Positions 32,857-46,287 of a stretch of DNA of 64,000 nucleotides are shown here, one piece after another. Below the pieces are notes generated by a model. It saw nothing but the letters and a program-made list of their open reading frames with translations, did no database searches and had not been told where the DNA came from. The translations under genes and the position numbers were made by a program. Source of the DNA: Modestobacter marinus (GTDB lineage: Bacteria > Actinomycetota > Actinomycetes > Mycobacteriales > Geodermatophilaceae); contig NZ_JAAMPA010000001.1 in NCBI RefSeq assembly GCF_011758655.1, positions 682,001 to 746,000 on the forward strand, read 5' to 3'. Position 1 is the stretch's first letter. Every line of letters begins with the position of its first letter.

Positions 32857-33771
32857 ATGCGCGCGACCACCGCCGTCCCTGCCGCCCTGCTGGCCACCGG
32901 CGCCGCGACCGTCGCCTACGCGGGCCTCGTCGAGCGCACCCACTGGACGCTGCGGCGCTTCGACGTCCCGGTGCTGCCACCGGGCTCACGGCCGCTCCGC
33001 GTCCTGCAGCTGTCGGACCTGCACATGACCGCCGGCCAGCACAGCAAGCAGGCCTGGGTCGCCGGGCTCGCCGCCCTGCACCCGGACGTCGTCATCACCA
33101 CCGGGGACAACCTGGCCGGCATGGACGCCGTCCCCGCGACGCTGCGGGCGCTGGAGCCGCTGATGGAGCTCCCCGGCGCGTTCGTGCTGGCGAGCAACGA
33201 CTACTTCGCGCCCCGGCCGAAGAACCCGTTGAAGTACTTCAAGACCGAGCACAAGCGGGTGCACGGTGACGAGCTCCCGTGGCGGGAGCTCCGCGACGGG
33301 ATGACCGCCCGGGGCTGGCTGGACCTCACCAACCACACCGGGACGCTGACCGTGCGCGGGGTGCGGATCGCGCTGGCCGGCGTCGACGACCCGCACCTGA
33401 AGCTGGACCGCTACGACGACGTCGCCGGCCCGGCGGACCCCACCGCCGACGTGCGGATCGGGCTGGTGCACTCCCCCGAGCCGCGGGTGCTCGACCGGTT
33501 CACCGCCGACGGGTACGACCTGCTGCTGTGCGGGCACACGCACGGCGGGCAGCTGCGGGTGCCGTTCTACGGGGCCCTGGTCACCAACTGCGGCATCGAC
33601 CGCGAGCACGTGCGCTGGCTGCACCGGTGGGCGGAGCCCTCCGCCGCCGCCCCGAACGGCACCTGGCTGCACGTCTCGGCCGGGCTGGGCACCAGTCCGT
33701 ACGCGCCGGTGCGGTTCGCCTGCCCGCCAGAGGCCACCCTGCTGACCCTGGTCGCCCGGACCGCCGGCTGA
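32857..33771 (+). CDS. Metallophosphoesterase (Rv3683-like)
   Basis: A 304-residue calcineurin-like phosphoesterase with an N-terminal hydrophobic anchor (TAVPAALLATGAATVAYAGL). The metal-binding motifs are LSDLHMTAG (D-x-H), TTGDNLAG (GDN), LASNDYF in place of GNH, GLVHSPEP and LCGHTHGGQL (GHxHGG). Related to YkuE-type membrane-associated phosphoesterases. It follows the class A PBP as in M. tuberculosis, hinting at a cell-envelope function. Confidence 0.88.
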   Translation: MRATTAVPAALLATGAATVAYAGLVERTHWTLRRFDVPVLPPGSRPLRVLQLSDLHMTAGQHSKQAWVAGLAALHPDVVITTGDNLAGMDAVPATLRALEPLMELPGAFVLASNDYFAPRPKNPLKYFKTEHKRVHGDELPWRELRDGMTARGWLDLTNHTGTLTVRGVRIALAGVDDPHLKLDRYDDVAGPADPTADVRIGLVHSPEPRVLDRFTADGYDLLLCGHTHGGQLRVPFYGALVTNCGIDREHVRWLHRWAEPSAAAPNGTWLHVSAGLGTSPYAPVRFACPPEATLLTLVARTAG

Positions 33772-33831
33772 AGGCCCCGCCCAGCCGCCCTCGACAGGGT
33801 CTCCACCCACTCACGGTGGGCCCCTACGAGG
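33772..33831 (+). repeat. Degenerate family 3 element after the metallophosphoesterase stop
   Basis: Directly after the stop the sequence AGGCCCCGCCC, then CCACCCACTCACGGTGGG and CCCCTACGAGG, resembles the element at 56985-57044 with several changes. Assignment to the family is tentative. Confidence 0.4.
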
Positions 33832-33867
33832 AGCCCGTGGGCGTCGAGTACAGTTCTCGACGCACCT

Positions 33868-33944
33868 CGGGGTGTGGCGCAGCTTGGTAGCGCGCGTCGT
33901 TCGGGACGACGAGGCCGCAGGTTCAAATCCTGTCACCCCGACCA
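33868..33944 (+). tRNA. tRNA-Pro (anticodon CGG)
   Basis: The acceptor stem CGGGGTG (33868-33874) pairs with CACCCCG (33934-33940), followed by A and an encoded CCA. The anticodon stem CGTCG/CGACG encloses TTCGGGA, anticodon CGG at 33902-33904. The T-arm contains GGTTCAAATCC. TACAGT (33849-33854) is a likely -10. Confidence 0.95.
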
Positions 33945-34049
33945 TCCACTCAGGGACCGCCGACCCGGCGGTCCCTGAGTGCGTTCCAGGGGTCCACGTC
34001 ACTCACGCGCACGGTTTCCGCCGGGGCCGGCGAGGGCACCTGCCCCACG

Positions 34050-35426
34050 GTGACCGAATGGCTGCTCCTGCTGGCGGCCGTGGTGCTGACCGCGCTCACC
34101 GGGTTCTTCGTCGCGGCCGAGTTCTCCCTCACCACGGTGGACCGAGGCAAGGCCCAGGAGGCGGCAGCGGCCGGGGACACCGGCGCGGCCGGCGTCGTGA
34201 CGGCCCTGCGGGGCCTGTCCACCCAGCTGTCCGCCGCGCAACTGGGCATCACGCTGACCACCCTGGTCGTGGGCTTCCTCGCCGAGCCCGCACTGGGCGG
34301 CCTGCTCGAGCCGGTGCTGGAGGCGATCGGCCTCCCGGAGAACGCCACGAGCCCGATCGCCATCGCGCTGGCCATCTTCCTGGCCACGTTCCTGCAGATG
34401 ATCATCGGCGAGCTGGGGCCCAAGAACCTGGCGATCGCCCGGCCGCTGCCCACCGCCTCGCTGGTCGCGCCCGGCATGCGGCTGTTCACCACGGTCGCCG
34501 GGCCGGTCGTGCGCTCCCTGCAGCGGCTGGCCAACGCGATCGTGCGCCGGCTGGGATTCGAGCCCCGCGAGGAGCTCGACGACACCCGTGACGCGCAGGG
34601 TCTGGCCGCGGTCGCCCGCCGTTCGGCCGAGGAGGGCGACCTCTCCCCCGTCGCCGCCCGGCTGCTGGCCCGCTCCCTGGGTCTCCGCGAGAAGTTCGCC
34701 ACCGACGTGATGACGCCGCGCACCCGGCTGTGGACGCTGAGCTCGACGGCGACCGCGGCCGACGTCATCGACGCCGCCATCCGGTCGGGCAACTCCCGCT
34801 TCCCGGTCTACGGTGCCGACCTCGACGAGGTGACCGGCGTGGTGCACGTCAAGCACGCGGTCTCCGTCCCCGACGAGGAGCGGCTCGAGCGCACGGCGGG
34901 CGAGCTGGCCGAGCCGGTGCTCGCCGTCCCCTCCTCCCTGCACCTGGACCCGCTGCTGGACCTGCTGCGCGAGCAGGGGCTCCAGCTGGCCCTGGTCGTC
35001 GACGAGTGGGGTGCCACCCACGGCATCGTGACGCTGGAGGACATCGTGGAGGAGCTGGTCGGCGAGATCACCGACGAGACCGACCGGCCCCTGCGCCAGC
35101 TGCGCCGCGACGCCGACGACTGGGTGCTCTCCGGCCTGCTGCGCCCGGACGAGCTGCGGGAGCGCACGGGGGTCTCGGTGCCCGAGGGCCGGTACGAGAC
35201 GGTCGCCGGGTTCGTCGTGGAGCGGCTGGCCCGCCTGCCGGAGCGGGGTGAGTCGGTGGAGATCGAGGGCTGGCGGCTCACCGTCGACGAGATCGAGGGA
35301 CGGCGCGTCTCGCGGCTGCGGGCCACGCCCGTCCCGGCCGAGGACGACGAGGCACCGCCCGACGACACGACCCGACCGGCCGGCGCCACCGCCGTCCACC
35401 CCGTACGAGAGGCGGCCCAGGCATGA
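34050..35426 (+). CDS. CNNM/CBS-domain membrane protein (hemolysin C family)
   Basis: A 458-residue protein with a DUF21/CNNM membrane domain (FFVAAEFSLTTVDRGKAQE, AAQLGITLTTLVVGFLAEPA, MIIGELGPKNLAIARP), a paired CBS module (VMTPRTRLWTLS and LVVDEWGATHGIVTLEDIVE) and a C-terminal CorC_HlyC domain (WVLSGLLRPDELRER onward). Homologues are implicated in Mg2+ or Co2+ homeostasis. Start GTG 34050. It overlaps the second family member by ATGA. Confidence 0.9.
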   Translation: MTEWLLLLAAVVLTALTGFFVAAEFSLTTVDRGKAQEAAAAGDTGAAGVVTALRGLSTQLSAAQLGITLTTLVVGFLAEPALGGLLEPVLEAIGLPENATSPIAIALAIFLATFLQMIIGELGPKNLAIARPLPTASLVAPGMRLFTTVAGPVVRSLQRLANAIVRRLGFEPREELDDTRDAQGLAAVARRSAEEGDLSPVAARLLARSLGLREKFATDVMTPRTRLWTLSSTATAADVIDAAIRSGNSRFPVYGADLDEVTGVVHVKHAVSVPDEERLERTAGELAEPVLAVPSSLHLDPLLDLLREQGLQLALVVDEWGATHGIVTLEDIVEELVGEITDETDRPLRQLRRDADDWVLSGLLRPDELRERTGVSVPEGRYETVAGFVVERLARLPERGESVEIEGWRLTVDEIEGRRVSRLRATPVPAEDDEAPPDDTTRPAGATAVHPVREAAQA

Positions 35427-36514
35427 GCGACGGGTTGGCGCTCTTCGTCCTGGTCCTCCTGCTGCTGGGCAACGCGTTCTTCGTCGCCGCCGAGTTCGCG
35501 CTCGTCTCCGCCCGGGCCGACCAGATCGAGCCGCGCGCGGAGGCCGGTTCGGCGCGCGCCCAGAAGACGCTGGTCGCGATGCGCAACGTCAGCCAGATGA
35601 TGGCCGGCGCGCAGCTGGGGATCACGCTGTGCTCCCTGGGGCTCGGCGCGATCGGCGAGCCCGCGGTCGCGCACCTGATCGAGGTCCCGCTGGAGGCCGT
35701 CGGGGCGCCGGAGGCGCTGCTGCACCCGATCGCCCTGGTGATCGCCCTCTCGCTGGTCACCGTGCTGCACATGGTGCTGGGCGAGATGGTGCCGAAGAAC
35801 ATCACCATCGCCGGTCCCGACCGGGCCGCGATCGCCCTGGGCCCCCCGCTGGCCGTGGTGGTGCGGGTGCTGAAGCCGTTCATCTGGTTCTTCAACACCG
35901 TCGCCAACGGCTTCGTGCGGCTGTTCGGGGTCACGCCGACCGACGAGGTCTCGGCCAGCTTCGACCACGACGAGATCCAGTCGATGATCACCCAGTCGCG
36001 GCGGGAGGGGCTGCTGGGCAGCGAGGTCAGCGACCTCGCCGCCGGCGCCCTCACCTTCGAGCAGCACGACGTCAGCTCGGTCCTGCTGCCGCCGGACTCC
36101 CTGGTCACCGTGCCGCGGGACTCCACGCCCCGGCAGCTGGAGGGGGTCGTCGCCGAGTACGGCTACAGCCGCTACCCGATGCGCGACGACAGCGGCGCAC
36201 TGGTCGGCTACGTCCACGTCAAGGACGTGCTGGGCAGCGGCCCGACGTACCGGGACCAGCCCGTGCCCGCCCAGGCGGTGATCGACTTCGTCGCGCTGAC
36301 CCCGGCGGAGCCGCTGCCGGAGGTGCTGCGGGAGATGCGCCGCTCCGGCGCGCACCTGGGGCTGGTGCGGGACGGTGACCGGGTGCTCGGCCTGGTGGCG
36401 TTGGAGGACGTGCTGGAGCAGCTCATCGGCGACGTCCGCGACGCCGGGGTCGAGCGGCCGGCCGCCGGCCGGCCGCCCGCCGCGGAGGTCGGCGCCGGCG
36501 CAGGGGGAAGATGA
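35423..36514 (+). CDS. CNNM/CBS-domain membrane protein, short form
   Basis: A 363-residue paralogue of the preceding protein: CNNM domain (FFVAAEFALVSARADQIEP, GAQLGITLCSLGLGAIGEPA, VLGEMVPKNITIAGP) and CBS pair (YSRYPMRDDSGALVGYVHVK, LGLVALEDVLEQLIGDV). It lacks the CorC_HlyC domain present in its neighbour. Adjacent long and short members also occur as Rv1842c-Rv1841c in mycobacteria, suggesting a heteromer. Confidence 0.9.
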   Translation: MSDGLALFVLVLLLLGNAFFVAAEFALVSARADQIEPRAEAGSARAQKTLVAMRNVSQMMAGAQLGITLCSLGLGAIGEPAVAHLIEVPLEAVGAPEALLHPIALVIALSLVTVLHMVLGEMVPKNITIAGPDRAAIALGPPLAVVVRVLKPFIWFFNTVANGFVRLFGVTPTDEVSASFDHDEIQSMITQSRREGLLGSEVSDLAAGALTFEQHDVSSVLLPPDSLVTVPRDSTPRQLEGVVAEYGYSRYPMRDDSGALVGYVHVKDVLGSGPTYRDQPVPAQAVIDFVALTPAEPLPEVLREMRRSGAHLGLVRDGDRVLGLVALEDVLEQLIGDVRDAGVERPAAGRPPAAEVGAGAGGR

Positions 36515-36518
36515 CCCG

Positions 36519-38324
36519 GTGACCGCCGAGCCCTCGTCGAAGCCGCCCGCACCCGCCCTCCCCGAGGAGGTCACCGCGCGCTGGCAGGCCCGGTTCCGCG
36601 CCCCCCGGGTCAGCCTGCCCGACTGGGCCGAGGACGCCCCGCAGCGCAGCCTGTACGCCTCCGACGCCAGCGGCGTCATGGAGCAGTACGCCTGGGACCG
36701 GGACACGGACGCGCACCGCCAGGTGACCGACCGGCCCAACGGCACCCTGGCCGCGACGCTGACCCCCGACGGCGAGACGATCTGGTGGTTCGCCGACACC
36801 GACGGCGACGAGTTCGGCGTCTGGATGACCCAGCCCTTCGCCGGCGGGCCGGACGCCGTGGCCCTGCCGGAGGTGGGCCCGGCCTACCCCGCCGGGCTGG
36901 AGCTCGGGCACACGGTCACCGCCGTGGGCCGCTCCACCGACGACGGCAGCGAGCTGTGGGTCGCCCCCGCCGGCGGCACGCCGACGGTCTTCTACTCCTC
37001 GCCGGACACCGCAGGGGTGGACGCGCTCTCCCGCGACGACTCGCTGCTGGTCTTCTCGCACTCCGAGCACGGCGACCCGCGCTACCCGGCGCTGCGCGTG
37101 CTGCGCACCGCCGACCTCTCCCTCGTCGCCGACAAGTGGGACGGCGAGGGCCGCGGACTGCACGCGCTGAGCTTCTCCCCCTCCGCCGGCGACCAGCGGC
37201 TGCTGGTGGGTCACGAGCGTCGCGGCCGCGAGGAGCTGCTGATCTGGGACATCGCCACCGATACCGAGACCGAGCTGGTCCTCGACCTGCCCGGCGACGT
37301 CACCGCCGGCTGGTACCCGGACGGCTCGGCGCTGCTGGTCGGGCACGACCACGCCGCGCGCAGCGAGCTGTACCGCTACGACCTGACCTCCGGGTCGCTG
37401 GAGCAGCTGGACACCCCCCGTGGCGTCGTCCGTGGTGCGACCGCCCGACCCGACGGCACCGTGGAGCTGGCCTGGTCGTCGGCCGAGCTGCCGCCGGTCA
37501 TCCGCCGGGCCGATGGCCCGGTGGTGCTGGCCGCGCCCGGTGAGACGCCGCCGGCCGCCTACCCGGTCGAGGACCGCTGGGTGCCGGGCCCCGGTGGGGA
37601 CGTGCACGCCCTGCTCGTCCGGCCCGCCGGGGAAGGCCCGTTCGCGACCGCCTTCCTGGTGCACGGTGGCCCGGAGTCCCAGGACGACGACTCCTACCGC
37701 GCCCGCCGGGCGGCCTACGTCGACGCCGGCTACGCGGTGGTGCACGTGAACTACCGGGGCTCCACCGGCTACGGCAGCGAGTGGCGCGACGCGCTCACCG
37801 GGCGACCGGGGCTGACCGAGCTGGAGGACGTCGGCGCCGTCTACGACGCCCTGGTCGCCGAGGGCGTGGTCGACCCGAACCGGACGATCCTCACCGGCGG
37901 CTCGTGGGGCGGCTTCCTCACGCTGCTCGGCCTGGGCACCCAGCCCGAGCGCTGGTCGGCCGGGATCGCCGAGGTACCGGTCGCGGACTACCTGGCTGCC
38001 TACGAGGACGAGATGGAGGGGCTCCGGGCCTACGACCGCGCGCTCTTCGGCGGCTCACCGGAGGAGGTGCGCGACGTCTACGTGCGCTTCTCGCCGATCA
38101 CCTACGTCGACGCGGTCGCCGCTCCGGTGCTCGTCGTCGCCGGCGCGAACGACCCGCGCTGCCCCATCCGCCAGATCGACAACTACCTGGCCGCGCTGAC
38201 CGAGCGCGGCAAGGACCACGAGGTCTACCGCTTCGACGCCGGCCACGGCTCCCTGGTGATCGAGGAGACGATCCGGCAGGTGGAGGTGGCGCTCTCCTTC
38301 GCGCTGCGCCACGTGGCGCCCTAG
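36519..38324 (+). CDS. S9-family prolyl oligopeptidase-like peptidase
   Basis: A 601-residue serine peptidase. Residues about 80-350 are beta-propeller-like repeats; the C-terminal alpha/beta hydrolase domain has the nucleophile elbow TGGSWGGF, the acid in VAGANDPRCPIRQ and the His in DAGHGSLV. No signal peptide, so it is probably cytosolic. GTG 36519 lies 4 nt after the previous stop with GGGGGAAG upstream. Its TAG stop shares CTAG with the probable stop of the convergent gene. Confidence 0.9.
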   Translation: MTAEPSSKPPAPALPEEVTARWQARFRAPRVSLPDWAEDAPQRSLYASDASGVMEQYAWDRDTDAHRQVTDRPNGTLAATLTPDGETIWWFADTDGDEFGVWMTQPFAGGPDAVALPEVGPAYPAGLELGHTVTAVGRSTDDGSELWVAPAGGTPTVFYSSPDTAGVDALSRDDSLLVFSHSEHGDPRYPALRVLRTADLSLVADKWDGEGRGLHALSFSPSAGDQRLLVGHERRGREELLIWDIATDTETELVLDLPGDVTAGWYPDGSALLVGHDHAARSELYRYDLTSGSLEQLDTPRGVVRGATARPDGTVELAWSSAELPPVIRRADGPVVLAAPGETPPAAYPVEDRWVPGPGGDVHALLVRPAGEGPFATAFLVHGGPESQDDDSYRARRAAYVDAGYAVVHVNYRGSTGYGSEWRDALTGRPGLTELEDVGAVYDALVAEGVVDPNRTILTGGSWGGFLTLLGLGTQPERWSAGIAEVPVADYLAAYEDEMEGLRAYDRALFGGSPEEVRDVYVRFSPITYVDAVAAPVLVVAGANDPRCPIRQIDNYLAALTERGKDHEVYRFDAGHGSLVIEETIRQVEVALSFALRHVAP

Positions 38325-38792
38325 CGGCCCCTGCGCCGGCCGGCCACGCGGGGACGCGGCGGGGTGAGCAGCGCCTGGCGGGCGCTCTCCCCGCCGCCGC
38401 GTGACCGCGCGCCGGTACCGCCCCCGGCTGCCCCTCGGGTCGCCGGGGGCGTAGGCGTACCAGCCGAACTCCGCACCGGGCGGGTCGGGCGCCTCGTCGT
38501 CGGCGGCCATCCGGGCGTGGAGGAGTTCCAGGACCCGTTCGGCGAGCGGGTCGTCGGTCAGCACGACCGGCAACTCCGCCGGGTCCCGCCCCTCCGCGGC
38601 CAGCGCGTCGGTCAGCCACTCGTACCAGCGCGGTCCGAACGCGTGGACGGCGGCGTCGCTGAGCAGGGCGTGGGCGGCGTCGACCGGCACACCGTCGGCC
38701 AGCGCGAGCTCCACCTCGATCATCCCGCGCAGCGTGTAGAGGTCCGCCCCGGGCCGCGGCTGCCCCTCGGGCACGGGCAGCTCGGACGTCAC
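38321..38792 (-). CDS. Hypothetical protein, probable frameshift near its 3-prime end
   Basis: From GTG 38792 the frame encodes a plausible acidic helical protein (GADLYTLRGMIEVELALADG, FGPRWYEWLTDALAAEG, EFGWYAYAPGDPRG). After about residue 122 it becomes Arg/Pro-rich and runs on to a stop at 38055, 270 nt inside the S9 peptidase. If one base is skipped in the G/C run near 38417-38437, the other frame continues as ESARQALLTPPRPRVAGRR and stops at TAG 38323-38321, overlapping the S9 stop as CTAG. I therefore give the repaired extent. Family unknown to me. Confidence 0.6.
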
Positions 38793-38820
38793 CGCGCCAT
38801 CCTGCCCGAGGAGACCGACC

Positions 38821-41114
<2,294 letters not shown>

Positions 41115-41120
41115 GGGCTC

Positions 41121-41126
41121 AGGCTA
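41121..41126 (-). promoter_or_regulatory. -10 hexamer for lysC-asd, leaderless geometry
   Basis: TAGCCT on the minus strand ends 6 nt before GTG 41114. Confidence 0.5.
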
Positions 41127-41433
41127 CCGGCGGGACATGGCCGACCCACGCCCGCACGGCAGGTCGTCGGCGGCTCGTGGGCGGGACCTGCAAGCCGTGC
41201 GCCGGTTGCCCCCGTCCGCCGGACGAGACCGCCTCCGGAGGGGTCCGGCGCCGCAGGTCCTCCGCCGAGACGGCCCCGGGCAAGCGGCAGATCCCGATCC
41301 GCGCAGGCCTGCGACTCGCGGCGCGCTCCCGCGCAGCACGTTGGCGCCCACGGCGGGTCCGGACCGCACGGCAGGTCTGGACCGCACGGCAGGTCCGCGG
41401 CGGGCCACTGCAGATTTGAAGGACCCCGGCGGG

Positions 41434-41684
41434 CCCGAAGCCCACGGCAGGGCCGAAGCCCACGGCAGGGCCGAAGCCCACGGCAGGGCCGAAGCCCACG
41501 GCAGGCGAAGCCCACGGCAGGGCCGAAGCCCACGGCAGGGCCGAAGCCCACGGCAGGGCCGAAGCCCACGGCAGGGCCGAAGCCCACGGCAGGGCCGAAG
41601 CCCACGGCAGGGCCGAAGCCCACGGCAGGGCCGAAGCCCACGGCAGGGCCGAAGCCCACGGCAGGGCCGAAGCCCAACGGCAGG
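41434..41684. repeat. 18-bp minisatellite, 14 units
   Basis: Units of 18 bp (GCCGAAGCCCACGGCAGG) are contiguous from 41434 to 41684. Unit 5 (41506-41521) is 16 bp and the last (41666-41684) is 19 bp; the rest are virtually identical. These two length changes disrupt any single reading frame. There are no spacers. Confidence 0.97.
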
Positions 41685-41757
41685 TCCGAATGCCCCCGGC
41701 AGGTCCAAGCGGCAGGTGCGATGCGGCAGGTCCCCTGCGCCACAGGCAGTCCCTGGC

Positions 41758-41802
41758 CAGTAGTGCTCTGGTGCAGCAGTGCAGCCAGAGCACTACTGCT
41801 CT
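41758..41802. promoter_or_regulatory. 14-bp inverted repeat and overlapping 16-bp palindrome
   Basis: CAGTAGTGCTCTGG (41758-41771) is complementary to 41785-41798 across a 13-nt loop. Overlapping the right arm is AGAGCACTACTGCTCT (41787-41802), matching 14 of 16 positions of the palindrome at 10825-10840. It lies 72 bp before the HTH gene. Confidence 0.6.
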
Positions 41803-41804
41803 GA

Positions 41805-42803
<999 letters not shown>

Positions 42804-42811
42804 CCCGCTGC

Positions 42812-42890
42812 TACGGTTGCCCCGTGCGCGGCAGCCTCCTGCTTATCAGCCGCGGCGAGGCCCTCTCCTAGGTCGGCCCCCTCGCCGCGG
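42812..42890 (+). promoter_or_regulatory. leuA leader: leaderless promoter and attenuator
   Basis: TACGGT (42812-42817) ends 6 nt before the leader peptide GTG. The end of the leader reading frame forms the left arm of an 11-bp perfect stem, CCGCGGCGAGG (42850-42860) with CCTCGCCGCGG (42880-42890). Ribosome stalling at the Leu codons just upstream would influence folding, the logic of leucine attenuation described for actinobacterial leuA genes. Confidence 0.7.
42824..42871 (+). CDS. leuL: leuA leader peptide
   Basis: Fifteen codons from GTG to TAG encode VRGSLLLISRGEALS. Three consecutive leucine codons (CTC CTG CTT) include CTT, rarely used in this GC-rich sequence, followed by Ile, and another Leu codon comes near the end. 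Short Leu-rich leader peptides ending before a hairpin precede leuA in many actinobacteria. The gene symbol is by analogy. Confidence 0.72.
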   Translation: MRGSLLLISRGEALS

Positions 42891-42893
42891 TGA

Positions 42894-44699
<1,806 letters not shown>

Positions 44700-44708
44700 T
44701 CCACCCTG

Positions 44709-44744
44709 CCCGTCCGGGTGCGGTGTCCACCGCACCCGGACGGG
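44709..44744. terminator. Bidirectional terminator between leuA and the mnh operon
   Basis: A perfect 16-bp stem, 44709-44724 with 44729-44744, loop GTCC. It starts 9 nt after the leuA stop and ends directly at the mnhG stop codon. Confidence 0.75.
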
Positions 44745-45344
44745 TCAGCCGCGCGGCCGCTCGGCCGGCTCGTCGCCGGCCACTCCAGCGCCGGCTCGCT
44801 CGTCCGGGGTCCGGTCGTCGGAGGCCCGGTCCGGGGAGGTCCCGTCGTCGGGGGCCCGGCCGTCGGGCACCTCGTCGTCCCTGGCCCCGGCGTCGCCGGC
44901 TCCGTCGTCCTCGACGACCTCGGGCTCGGCCTGGTACCCGGCCGGTGCATCGGCGGGGTGGTCGCCTTCCACGCCCTTCTGCCCGGCGCGGAGTTCGGCG
45001 CCCCGGGCCGCGTCGGCGAGCTCGTCGACGAACAGCTTGTCGCGGCGGACGTGCCGGCGCCGGTAGGCGATCCGGCTGACCATGTGCGCGTTGACCGGCG
45101 CGGTGATCAGCTGGAACGCCGCGACCAGCAGCAGCATCCAGGTCGCCGACCAGCCGGTCAGCCGGATGGCGCCGCCGGCCAGGATCAGCAGCACCCCCAT
45201 GACCTGGGGCTTGGTGCCGGCGTGCATCCGGGAGAGGACGTCGGGGAAGCGGAGCACGCCCAGGCCCGCGGTGAGGCACAGGAAGGCCCCGACCAGCAGC
45301 AGGACGGCCGCGATCCAGTCGGGCACGGAGTCGAAGTCGTTCAC
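44745..45344 (-). CDS. mnhG: Na+/H+ antiporter subunit G (MnhG/MrpG), extended
   Basis: A 199-residue small antiporter subunit with three helices (WIAAVLLLVGAFLCLTAGLG, VMGVLLILAGGAIRLTG, TWMLLLVAAFQLITAPVNAH). MnhG proteins are usually about 110-130 residues; here an Asp/Glu/Pro-rich cytosolic tail of about 90 residues is added. Overlaps mnhF by 4 nt. Last gene of the operon. Confidence 0.9.
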   Translation of the reverse strand: MNDFDSVPDWIAAVLLLVGAFLCLTAGLGVLRFPDVLSRMHAGTKPQVMGVLLILAGGAIRLTGWSATWMLLLVAAFQLITAPVNAHMVSRIAYRRRHVRRDKLFVDELADAARGAELRAGQKGVEGDHPADAPAGYQAEPEVVEDDGAGDAGARDDEVPDGRAPDDGTSPDRASDDRTPDERAGAGVAGDEPAERPRG

Positions 45345-45688
45345 GTGACGTCCTCCCCGCGCAACGGCGCGTTCCGCTCGGCGCCGGCGGGACCCAGCCC
45401 GGTCTCCTCGCTGTCGTCGTGCGAGGAGCGCAGCAGCATGCCGCCGATGTACCGCGCCACCGCGATGGACCCGACGAAGGCCAGCAGCGAGACGACCACG
45501 AGCACCGGGACGATCGTGGGGTCACGCTCCAGCGCCGCGTACAGCGCCAGACCGGCGGTGATGATCACCAGCACGGTGTCGGTGGCCACCACGCGGTCGA
45601 GCAGCGAGGGCCCGAGCATGAGCCGGACGACCGCCAGCACGGCACCCACCCCGAGCATCGTGTAGACCACGACCGAGAAGACCGTCAC
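45341..45688 (-). CDS. mnhF: Na+/H+ antiporter subunit F (MnhF/MrpF)
   Basis: A 115-residue three-helix subunit with the conserved LMLGPSLLDRVVATDTVLV. Overlaps both neighbours by 4 nt. Part of the Mrp-type multi-subunit antiporter that exchanges Na+ for H+ and supports pH homeostasis. Confidence 0.92.
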   Translation of the reverse strand: MTVFSVVVYTMLGVGAVLAVVRLMLGPSLLDRVVATDTVLVIITAGLALYAALERDPTIVPVLVVVSLLAFVGSIAVARYIGGMLLRSSHDDSEETGLGPAGAERNAPLRGEDVT

Positions 45689-46287
45689 CGTGACACCTCC
45701 GCGCCGTCCGACCCGGACACGGGCTCCCCGACCGGGCCGTCGTCCCCCTGGCGGGGGGTGTCCTCGAGCCGGGCGATGTCCTCCTTGGTGCCGAACGCGC
45801 GCACGACCCGCTTCTCCATGGTCAGCACACCGGCCCGCTGTCGCTCCACGTCGTCCATGTCGTCCACGTGCAGCAGGTGGACCCCCAGCGTCCGCCGCGG
45901 CCGGTCCAGGTCCAGCACGATCGAACCCGGGACCAGCGTCAGCGACTCCGCGATCAGGGTGAGCAGCAGATCGGAGTCGGTGCGCAGCTGCACGGCGATG
46001 ATCGCCCCCTGCTGCATGCCGCTGGGCCGGATCGCCTGCCAGGCGACCTGCGCGCTGGAGACGGTGAGGTCCTTGAGGAAGTAGCCGGCGAAGCGGAGCA
46101 GGGCCACCGGGTGCAGCCGTGCCCCGGCCATGACCGCGGGCAGGGGCAGCACGTTGGTCACCAGTACCGCGACCAGCAGCCCGGACAGCAGGTTGGCCCA
46201 GGACAGGGTGCCCCAGAGCAGGATCCAGATCAGCACCAGCCAGGTGAGCACCGGCAGCTGGTGCCGCAGTCGCATCGCACCGCTCAT
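45685..46287 (-). CDS. mnhE: Na+/H+ antiporter subunit E (MnhE/MrpE)
   Basis: A 200-residue MnhE protein: two N-terminal helices (LVLIWILLWGTLSWANLLSG), then SLTLVPGSIVLDLDRPRRTL and LLHVDD of the soluble part. The C-terminal 40 residues are variable and acidic. ATG 46287 shares its position with the last base of mnhD. Confidence 0.9.
   Translation of the reverse strand: MSGAMRLRHQLPVLTWLVLIWILLWGTLSWANLLSGLLVAVLVTNVLPLPAVMAGARLHPVALLRFAGYFLKDLTVSSAQVAWQAIRPSGMQQGAIIAVQLRTDSDLLLTLIAESLTLVPGSIVLDLDRPRRTLGVHLLHVDDMDDVERQRAGVLTMEKRVVRAFGTKEDIARLEDTPRQGDDGPVGEPVSGSDGAEVSR

Noticed and set aside
41434-41684. CRISPR array
   Set aside because: Units are contiguous with no unique spacers and no cas genes are nearby; it is a minisatellite.
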